Assembly (NCBI GenBank): GCA_002704045.1
Contig: PAFF01000096.1
Span: 3,206-31,464, forward strand
DNA: 28,259 bases
Reading direction: 5' to 3'
Source: Fidelibacterota bacterium
Lineage (GTDB): Bacteria; Fidelibacterota; Marinisomatia; SCGC-AAA003-L08; GCA-002704045
Numbering within the stretch: position 1 is the first letter of the stretch; each line of letters begins with the position of its first letter. Position numbers and translations under genes: made by a program. The notes below the pieces were generated by a model. The model was given only the letters and a program-made list of their open reading frames with translations. It ran no database searches and had not been told where the DNA came from. Positions 15,734-27,700 of the stretch are shown here, piece after piece.

Positions 15734-18700
15734 CTATTTAATCAACATTAATTTCCTAGAATAAATTTCGTTTCCAGCTATAATTTTAAGGAAGTATATC
15801 CCACTTGAAACGTAGTTAGCATCCCATGATATTGAATGATATCCTGATTCCATAATGCCATCTTGGAGTCTATTTATCTCTCTACCAGATATATCAAATA
15901 TAGAAATAGAAACATTCATATTTTCTGGAACTACAAATTCAATATTTGTTATTGGATTAAAAGGATTAGGATGTACTGAAGATAATTCAAATTCCCCTGG
16001 CAAAATAGATCCAGAAATAGATGCATTCCCTACAATGTATGTTTCATTAGAAACCCATTCAGGTGTTTCAGATAAATACAAGTCTAAATAATCACCAGTG
16101 CTTGAATCATATAATTTAAACTCAGGAGTATCACCAAATTCACACAACCCATGTGTTTCATCATAACCATTATAGCCCATAACTGGAACATCAGTTATAG
16201 AGCCATTCCAAAATCTTGATCCAGCTATTTTGCCATTGCAATATGAAACTATCCATTGATTTCCATTAAGCTCAATTGATTCATTGCCGTCATTTATACT
16301 TTCTATGAAATAAAATGATTGTTGATTTGATTGAATGAATTCAATTTCTTCTATTTTTTGAATATCTTCATTATTTGTTCTAACTAAATCTATATCGTAG
16401 TTACATTCCCAAGCAAAATTTAACTCATCTACTATGCCGTCATTATCATTATCAAATTCAGAATTTTTAAAGATATTATAACCTTTCTTTGGATCCAAAC
16501 CTTCAGTGAGTAAGGACCCTACCCAAGTGCCATTTATACATTCTGCAGCATTCAAACTGGTTGTAATCTTATTAATAACATCACAAGAGAGATCGCCTAA
16601 AGCCTGTTCTATTTCCATAGTGTTTGGGCATCCAAATGATACATAACCAACACTCTCATCTTGCGGAATATTATAAATAACAGATTCATCAACTAAATAT
16701 CCTTCATATTGTAATTCTGCATTATCACTTAATTTTAGCCAATATCCTGTAGATTGATCTATATTCCCTAAACTTCCAACCCAACCAGGACCTGAAAGGT
16801 TTTCAGCTGCAAACCCAGGTCCAATCAGTCTTTGATAGCCATTTTGGTCATCAAGAAAATCTGAAATTTCAATCTCCATTTCATTATAATTATCATTAGT
16901 TCCAATATTAGTTTGACCATTTATGAATGGTAGATATGGAAATCCAACCATTTGCCAACCTTCATTAAATTCATATTGCACTGATTCATGATAAATATAT
17001 GACTCAACCAAATGATTAGAAATATGAACAGTACTATAACCATAACTGTCAATGGCAGAAATTGTAAAATCATAATTATTATTCATATTTAAATCTGCAA
17101 AAGGAACATAAAAACATCCATTTTCGTCGATCTCTAAATCTGATTCAATAATTTCATATGATACAATATCGCTTTCACCAGTTTGATAATTAATATCATT
17201 ATCAAAAACATCTAATTCTATGCAATGTAATTTTTCATCATCCCAAGGCAATGGTTCAATAATTTGAACATCGGAAATTACTTCAATAATTGGTGGATTG
17301 TTTTCTTCAGGGTTAACAATTACTAAAATTTCTTTATTATTCGATTCTAACCCATCTGAATCAATAACAGTTAAAGAATAATCATATTGACCAGCTAGTA
17401 AATCGATAAGGACAATTGAAGATGAACCAATATTATTACCAAATGAATCTTTCCATTCATAGGTTAAATTACAATTCTCAGGATCATATGAATCTAGTCC
17501 ATCAAATTCAAACTCAATAGTATTTGTATTTGGATCGCCATCGTGTGGTATAGTTAATTCAAATTCAATACCATCAGGAACTAATTCAGTTTCAACCGGA
17601 ACATTTCCTGAATCGTTTACTCTACCTTCAACCATAGCTACAGGTTTTTGGTTTGGTTGCAATGCAACAGTATGACAAACATCATCAATTGAAATCGTTG
17701 GATGACTTTCACCATACGAACCTGTAACAATAAGTGTATGACAAACAGTCCCCTCATTTTGATCATATGAATACACAGGGTCAGTTGATACTTCTTCACC
17801 ATCAAGTAGCCATTGATAAGTTATCGGATCACTTTGACCTGTAATATAATGCATATCAGGGTCTTGTGAACCTATTCCATCAAGATCAATTGTTATTTCT
17901 GGATAGCCCGGGGCGCAATCATGTGCAATTTCGTGTTCTGCATCATCACCAGCATTAGCTATTGGTGGATTGTTTTCTTCTGTATTAACAATTACTGAAA
18001 TTTCTTTATTATTTGATTCTAAGCCATCCGAATCAATAACTGTTAAAGAATAATCATATTGACCAGCTTGTAAATCGATAAGTACAATTGAAGATGAACC
18101 AATATTATTACCAAATGAATCTTTCCATTCATAGGTTATATCACAATTCTCAGGATCGTAAGAATCCAGCGCATCAATTTCAAACTCAATACTGCCCGTA
18201 TTTGGATCACCATCGTGTGGTATAGTCAATTCAAATTCAAAACCATTAGGAACTAATTCAGTTTCAACTGGAACATTTCCAATATCATTTACTTTACCTT
18301 CAACCATAGCTACAGGTTTTTGATTTGGTTCCAAAGTAACAGTATGACAAACATCATTAATCTGAGATGATAAACCATATGAATCGGTTACAATAAGATT
18401 ATAACAGTATTCACCTGGTATATTTGTTAAAAATTCATACTCGCTATCTGTTGATACTTCTTCGCCATCAAGCAACCATTGATATGTTATCGGATCTTGT
18501 TGACCAGTAAAATAATGTAGATCTAAATCTTGTGAATCTCTTCCATCAAGTCCAATAGTTATATGTGGGTAGCCAAGTGCACAGTCATGAGCAATTTCGT
18601 GCTGTTCGTCATTACCAGCATTAGCTATTGGTGGATTGTTTACTTCTGGGTTTATAGTAACAAAAATTTCTTTTTCATTTACTGAACCATCTGGATCTGT

Positions 18701-21700
18701 TACTTGCAAACTAAAACTATGTTCACCATTTGATAATTGGGTTTCAAAAATACTATCTGTACTTAAAAGATTATCATCGATATCAGTCCATTCATATGAC
18801 AAATCACATCCCTCTGGATCTTCAGAATCTAATCCATCAAGCTCTAAATTTATGCTACTAGAATTTGGATTGCCATCGTGTGGAATTATTAACTCATAAT
18901 CTGTACCATTTTGATAAATTGGAACATCTCCTAATTCATTTTCACTTACTTTAATGTAGGCTATTGGATCACTATTTATATAATCGTGAACAGTAATTTC
19001 ATATGTTTTATCAACTGTGATAGGCTGTGTACACAGTGGAGTATCATCCCACTGGTTTTCAGGACAATCAAATATATCCGTTACAACCAATGTGTAATCA
19101 TAATCGCCTGGAGAATCATAGGTTGTATAACTTTGATCTAACTCAACTGTTGGATAATCGCAGGCTGCATTTGGCTCAATAATTGAAGATGACACCAATT
19201 GATTTTCATTATACCATTCAATTCTAAGCAAATCACATTCTGGATCTGATACCTCTGCGGTCAATCTAGTTTGAACTGATTGCTGATTACCACAACTGTT
19301 AGAAAGATAAAGATCAGATTCATTAAAATCTCTTCCTTCAGCTTCAATTTCCGGTCCTTGATTAACATTGTATACTACCACTGTAATATCTTCTAAATCT
19401 TCCTCACCATAGCAATCACTTACGGTCATGTCAATATCACATACGTATGCAGTTGCATTACCAGTTAAATTAGTTGCATCATAATAAGCAGTTGGGTCAG
19501 CATTACCGTTAACATACAATGGACCATCACAATTTGTTTCCCAGTCATAAAATAAATAATCTCCATCATTATCATATGATCCTAGACCATTTATTAATTC
19601 AGAATTATCCGTATCTGCAATGATAATATAATCACTTAAAATGGCAACCGGAGATTCGTTTTCCTCTGGATTTACAATCGATATTATATTGTCAGTTGAT
19701 TGAGCTCCATAACAATCTGTAACTATTAGTTCGTAATATTCTGTACCTTCTGTTTGATCAAAAGCATAATCACATTCGTTTGACACAACATTTCCATCTA
19801 AAATCCATTCACAAGTAAGAGGATCACCATCTACATCATATGCAAAGCCATAAAGTTCAACCTCAACAGAATTTGTTTCTTCACAATCGTGGTTAATTGT
19901 ATCTTCTAAATCATCACCTGCGTTTGCAAAAGGTACATTATTTGGTTCAGAATTGATCCTGACAGTAACAGTATCAAAATCACTTTCACCATAACAATCT
20001 GTAACTCTTAATTCGTAATATTCAGTACCTTCTGATTGATAGAATGTATAATCACAATCGTTTGACATAACATTTCCATCAAGAACCCATTCACAAGTAA
20101 GAGGGTCACCATCAATATCAAAAGCTATACCGTTAAGATTTACCTCTACTGTATTTGTTTGTCCACAATCGTGAGCTATTGTAGCTTCAAAATCTTGCCC
20201 AGCACTGGCTACAGGAGCTGAATTTGGTTGTGGATGTACAATCGAAGTCATTGAATCTTGATCAATAGCACCATAGATATCAGTTACTTTTAATATGAAC
20301 TCATTTGTACCGGCATACTGATCATATGAATCAATGCATTGGTTTGAAATCACCTGACCATTTAAAGACCACTCGCATTCAAATGAATCTTGATTAATGT
20401 CATATGAATTACTACCATCTAAAACTATGTTAACATAATTTATAGTTAGACAATCGTGAATCACAGTATTTTCTTGATCATCTCCTGCATCTGCAGTTGG
20501 ATCAAGATTTAGCTCTTCATCAATGTTAATATTAATTATTTCTGAAGTTACTAAACCTTCATATCCAGATTCTTGACAAGATTTACTAGCGCCATCATTA
20601 ATCTCAACATAGCAAGTATAATCACCTGCAGTCAGCTCTTCACAGAATTGCGCTTCATCATACATTTGTCCCCAAGAACAATTCCAATTAAAACTCAACT
20701 CATCATTATCAAAATCTGAAGCTAATACAGACAAACAAAATTCATCAGTTGTTGTATTAGGATCACCATCGTGATCTACTTCTAGATTAAGATCATCAGA
20801 AATATTAACAATCTCTGGAGCAACATTGATATTATCAATTTGTACGGTAACATTATCACTGTTTGTATTCCCATATGGATCAGAGACTACTAATGTATAT
20901 ATGTTAAATTCTGGGCTATTTTCATCTACATTTTGAGCTGCATCTATTGCAGTACATTCATTTGATATTACAGTATCACCTTTAAACCATTTATATTCCA
21001 AATTACATTCTTCAAGATCATAAGAATTACATCCATCTAAAATAATTGTAGAACCCTCATCAACACACTGATCAGACCCAGTATCTGAAATAGGATCAGT
21101 ATTTAAATCATACTCTCTAACATAATAACAAACAAAATCTGTACCTTGTGCACCATATATATCTGTATTCTCATACGTAAAGCAATGTTCGCCTTCAGGC
21201 TTATCTGTGGCACAATCTTGCTCATTTGCAGTATTACTACAAACAATAGAATCATCACTATTATCAAACCAAGTGTATGATATAATTACATCATCTTCAG
21301 CATCATAACCACTACCATTCAACGCTATGGGATACAAGCCATTGTTTGGTAGACAATCAACATCTAAATCAAGAGCTAAATCTTCACCTGCATTGACAAT
21401 TGGAGTCTCATTTGGCTCTGTAACTGTAAGTGTATGCTCAGCTGATCCGCACTCATTAAATAAATCACAAACAACTACACTATATGTATAAACTCCTTCT
21501 GGTAAATGTCCAGTTGAAACGTAACATTCAGTATTATTATCTACATCAGAATCACCATGAGATGTGGACCAATTATAAGTAAATTCATAATCAATAGATC
21601 CATACATATCATTATCATTATCATATGACAAACAGGCATTGATGTCAACCGCATCATTTGATAAACCTTCATTAGGTATACCATTATGATCAATGAATAT

Positions 21701-24700
21701 TTCGCTTGGACCCTCAATAACTGCTACTGGAGGTTCATTGGCATCGTCGAATGGCACCTCAATCATTATACAATCTATCTCAAAATAAGAATCAGAAACA
21801 CATAGTTCGTATTCTGAAGCCTCTGTAATATTAACTGAGATGAATTCCTCATTACCAATAACATTACCGTTTATATCATTCCAAGCAAATTCAATCAAAT
21901 CATTATCTGGATCAAATGATCCGCTTCCATCAATAGTAGCATCACAACTAGTTGTAAGTCCGTGACTTAGTGAACATCCATCGCTAAAACCATTGGCTAT
22001 CGGAGATTGGTTTGGTTCTGAAAGAATTTCAGGTTCAACTAAGATGGTATTTGTATTACCCCATATATCAGAAACATTTAACTCAATCATGGCCCCAGCT
22101 CTAACAATCGCACTTGTTATTGGAGATGTAGAATTCTCAATTTCTTCACAACCAACATTTACAGCAGACCATTGATAAGTTAAATTACAATCTTCAGGAT
22201 CAAAAGATGAGCTAGCATCTAATTGAATGACTACTATATCACTGCTTGGATCTCCATCATGAGGGATTGAACAATCATTAGTTTCACAAGAATAACTCGC
22301 TATTGCTACAGGATCATTATTTTCAGGTTGCTCTACTACTACTTCACATTCTTCTATATCACAAGCTCCATAGGAATCGCAAACCTCTAATGTAAATGAA
22401 TATAAACCTTCTGGTAGATCAACAGAAGATGAGCAATCATTTATATCAGATTCTACATCATAATATCCAGATGACCAATTAAATGTTATAGGATCATTGT
22501 TAATATCATAGGATTCACATCCATTTAAAGCAACACTAGTATAACCACCGAACTCACAATCATCTGGCATTGTAACCTCTAAATTTTCACAATTTGCTAA
22601 AGGAGAATCGTTTTCCTCTGGTAACAACGTTAATAGTACAGAATCAACATCACATTCATAACCATCGCAAACTTCAATTGTAAACTCTGATGTTTGTTCT
22701 ATTTCTACATTTAATTCATAACCTTGAGATACAACTTCACCATTGTCGTTGTACCACATTGCTGTTAATAAATCACCATCAATATCATTTCCAATTCCAT
22801 TACAACTAAATATATAAGGAGTAGGCATAGGATCTCCATCGTGTTCCATATTCAATGTTTGATCTTCACAAGCAAAAGCAATCGGAGAATTATTTGGTTC
22901 AGAAAGTACAGTAATGCAAACTTGATCTGATTCTGAATCAACATAGGAGTCAGAAACAACAACATCAAAACAGTGTATACCTTCCTCCAATATAACAATT
23001 TGACATTCTGTCGTTGCACCATTTGACCAATTGTAACTTAAAATATCTTGGTCATTATCAACACCCTCAGCACATATCTCAATATTAATATCGCCACCCA
23101 ATTGATTATCGTGAACTAATATAACTTCTTCATCTTCAGATGCAACAACAGTAGGAACATTATTTGGTTCTGGGCCAACTAATATTGATACTAAGCTACA
23201 AGTTTCCAGTCCATAGCAATCTGTAACACATAAAGATCCTTCATAATCACTTTGACTAGAGGGCAATTCAATATCTAAATCGCATCCACTATGATTACCA
23301 AAGGTTCCGCTCCATTCACAACTGATCTCATCACCATCAGGATCAATTGCACCACTTTCTATAGCAATATTTGCTAAATCAGTGATTGGATCACCATCGT
23401 GAATTGGATTTGTAATGTAATTTATATCACTGATGACAGGAGCCTCGTTTTCAGATGGTAGTATACTCACATTTACAGGTATCGAATGAGCTGCATTGTA
23501 ATTATCTATAACAGATAACTGTAATGTATAATCACCAGGTTCTAACGTTATATCAAAACTGCATTCATCACTTGAGCATTCATCACCACAAGCATCAGTT
23601 GTAGATATCCAGGAACAGGTAATAGAATCGCCATCTGGATCAAAAGAATCTTCACCATCCATTGAAATAGTAGTGGTATGAATTTCATCGCTACAATAGT
23701 GATCAGCTGACTGCACAATATCATTAGATACTGCAATGGGAGCTTCATTTGGTTCTTGATTCACTATTATAGTTTGATTCAATATACTTTCTGCACCATA
23801 CTCATCAATTACTAAAAGACTATAAATATGTTCTCCTTCTGGCAAACATATTGGTACTAAACAATCTCCACCTCCATCTCTTTCGCCTGTTTCCCAATTA
23901 CAAGTAAATTCATCTCCATTTGTATCTGACACACAACTTCCATCAAGATTAAAACAATATTCTCCAGCATTTGGAAAACCATCGTGTTCAAGTTCAAATT
24001 CTAAAACCTCTGGACAATCTCCAAGATATGGAGCATCATTTTCTTCTTCTATACTTACGGTAAATTGGCAAGCTTCAGATTCTGAACCATAGATATCAAC
24101 CGCACTAACACTAATCTGATTAACTCCATTTGACAAACAAATATCAGAATCACCACTATATTGGTTACCATCAATTAACCATACACAATTTGTTGAATCA
24201 TTTTCAGGATCAGAAAAATTTGGACATTCTAAATTAACAGATGTACATAATGTTGGATCACCATCGTGGGGAATAATAATTTCCATATTTTCAATAGAAC
24301 ATTCTAAAAATGGTGCTTGGTTAGGCTCTAAAATATTAATAATAACAACATCAGATCCTTGATCACCATAAGGATCTGTTACCGTAAGCTCTACTGTATG
24401 TAATCCAACTGGTAATACTACTGCAGCTTCTAAACCAGTTGCTATAACACCATTATCAATTGTTGACCATACTGCAGTAATGTAGTCAACTAAATCTGGA
24501 TCATAAGATTCTCTACCATCTAAATTAACAATAATCTCTCCGCCAATAATTCCATCATGCAATACTGACAATTCAATATCTTCACCTGCATTTGCAACTG
24601 GTGCCATATTTTCTTCAGGTGTTACATAAGCAGGTACAGAATCACTTTCTACAGATGCTCCATATGAATCTGTTATAGTAGCATGAATATGATACAGTCC

Positions 24701-27700
24701 AACTGGTAATTCGTAAATAAAGTTTGCTGTAAATTGATCATTTTCAATTATTGAACCATCAACCTCAGCAATGATTGTCCAGGAATAAAATAAATCATCT
24801 AAATCAAAATCAGTAGCATTTACGTTTACTACTACTGGAGCAAGAATAGTTAATGGATCTCCATCATGTGGAATCGATAATGTTTGATAAAATGGACTAA
24901 TTGAATCAACAATTGGTGTACTATTTGGCTCATCAAAAGTTAAAATTGTTGTTGAGCTTGAAACTATGTCACCATAGACATCAGTAACCTCAAGTTCACA
25001 ATCGTATTGACCTGACGATAATGCAAATGTATTTTCACATTCATTTAATGAAAGACCTGCACACTCCCAATTACAACTATACATATCTGCCGGGATATCT
25101 AAATCTTGAACATTTGCTAAAACTGTAACATTAACGAAACTAGTTAATGGATCACCATCATGTGGAACTGTGCAATCATCTGTTTCACAAAAATAATCTA
25201 TAGAAACTACATTAGATTCATTAGGTTCTACTAGTGTGTGATTAACACTATCAATATTTGATACAATACCGTAATTATCAGTAACCATAAGATTAAACGT
25301 ATGAGTACCGAGCTCAACGATAATACAGTCACAAAATGCAGTTTCACATATAATTTCACCAGAACTGTCCATCCATAGATATGACATAATATCTGTCTCA
25401 GGGTCTGTTGAATTAGTACCATCAAGTGTAACACAATCTGATCCACCTACAATACCATCGTGAACAGCTTCAAATTGACTATCTAAACCAGCATCAGCTG
25501 TAGGTCCATCATTATTTTCTTCAAGTATAGAATAAACAAAATCTTGACTATCCATATTTCCATAAGTGTCAAAAATATCTAATCTAAATCCATAATTACC
25601 CTCTTCACCTTCGAAAGAAGTGCTACAAGAATTTGGCGATTCAATTAATACTAAGTCTCCACTAATTTGAGTCCATAAGCAGTTCACATCACAAGCAGAT
25701 TCAAAACAGGCATTTAATTCAACTTCCATCGAGCCGCCAAGCGAACCATCGTGCGGAAGCGTTGATGGACCAAAATCATTGCATTCAGAAATAACTGGAC
25801 CAGTAATGACTTCATCTACAGTCACATTTGTAGAATCACAAGAAGCAGCACCATAAGGGTCAGTAACACATAATTCAAATTCATATAAACCCTCTGATAA
25901 TGGAATTCGGACAGAACAATCACTTCCTGATGGTGGATCAATAGTACTAGAGCTCCAGTCGAATGTTAAAAGTTCAATTGAATCATCTGAGTCAAATGAC
26001 AAACAACCATTAAGTTCAACTATTACAGAACCACCTGGACTACAATCTGTATTAACAAACGCTTCAATATTATCACCTGCTTCAGCAACTGGAGCAAAAT
26101 TATCTTCATCTAATAATGTAATAACCATACTATCTGTTGCGCAACTGTAGGCATCACACACCTCTAGAGTATATGATGTTGTTTCAAAAATTGTATCAAT
26201 TAATTCAAGATCATTTGAAACAATTTCTCCATTTGAATTGTACCAGGTTGCAGTTAATTCATCTAAATCATCATCAAGACCTGAAGCATTTAAACAACTA
26301 TATGTAAAAGGAGTTGGCTCAGGATTACTATCGTGTAACATATTGAATGTATCATCATCACAAGCATATACTACTGGAATTTGATTTGGCTCAGGAAGTA
26401 CAGTAATGCAAACTTGATCTGATTCTGAGTCAACATAAGAGTCAGATACAACAACATCAAAACAGTGTATACCTTCTTCCAATGTAACTATTTGACATTC
26501 TGTTATTTCACTATTTGACCATAAATAACTTAAAACATCCTCTTGATCATCATCGCTACCTTGTGAACATACTTCTACATCAATTTCACCACCTAATTGA
26601 TTATCGTGAACCAAAGTTACTATTTGATCATCATCTGCAATAACTGTTGGAACATTATTTTGCTCTGGGCCTATATCTATCGAACCAGACACATTAGTAC
26701 TTGAACCATATGAATCTATAACATAAAGAGATACATCGTAACTTTCCTCAGATTGAGCCGTAAATGTAAAGTCTCCACAATCAGGGTCATCAACATATGT
26801 ATTATTATGATACCAAAGACAGCTAATTGAGTCATCGTCTGGATCAGTTGAAGTTGAAGTTACCGTGATATCTACATTATTAGTTTCAGGATCACCATCA
26901 TGTACGGGGAAACAATTATCATCAGGACAGTTGAAATCAAATGATGCTATAGGTGCAGCATTAGGTTCAGAGTTTACTGTAATAGATATGGGTTCTTGGT
27001 CAACGTTCCCATAAAAATCAGTAACTGTTAATAAATATTCATATTCGCCAGGTGTCAAGCTTAGAGATAACTCACAATCACTTTGACGACTTCCAAATGA
27101 CCAGGCACAAGTAATTCCAACACCTTGTGAGCAGGTACCATCCAAGGTTACTTCGGCTACATTGGTTGACGGATTACCATCGTGTGGTACATCAATAACT
27201 ATTGGATTAGTACATAATTCAGCATTAAGTTCATCTGAAGATAAATCTATCACATTATTGCCAGAAGATAATTCTCCATTTTCAGATGTGGCCTCGTAAC
27301 TAAAATTAAACTGTTGAGATAATGGATTGTTAAAAATGCCTCCATTTTTCTCAAGTGTAAATGATATATCTCTATACCAATTTTTTCCAAACCAAGACTG
27401 ATCATTGTATTGAATCTGCATTCCATCATCTAAATTTGTTAATGTGGCAATAGAAGTATTGTACGGTTCTATTACATTTGGATCATTTGAATCCACAACA
27501 ATAAACTGAATAGATACACTATTTTCATCCATCGATTGAATAGTAATTTGCACTGAAGTGGTATAAGACAAAGTATTGTCATTATTATGATACTCACTCG
27601 TACCAAAACCTATGATATCATTTACAGCTAAGTTTTCTATATCTAATGATCCACCGTTAAGCGTGAAAATCATAGACTCAACAGATGGTTCAGCATTTTC

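Larger units (their letters stand above)
16979..27208 (-). repeat. Array of 34 tandem PKD-like modules
   Basis: Each module starts with 'N.PVA.AG.D' (or a variant) and ends with a T(D)YG-containing strand and an EPN/EEN linker. The core is 'LDG..S.D.DGD.L...W'. A His-Asp pair precedes the LDG strand in 24 of the 34 modules: HDG in 16, HDC in 5, HDN in 2, HDS in 1. Module 34, next to the pre-tail domain, is degenerate. Modules 27 and 28 also lack the His-Asp pair. Confidence 0.93.

Noticed and set aside
16979..27208. Regular ~300-base repeats as a CRISPR array or satellite
   Set aside because: The repeats are in-frame protein modules with diverged sequence and no short identical repeat/spacer structure.
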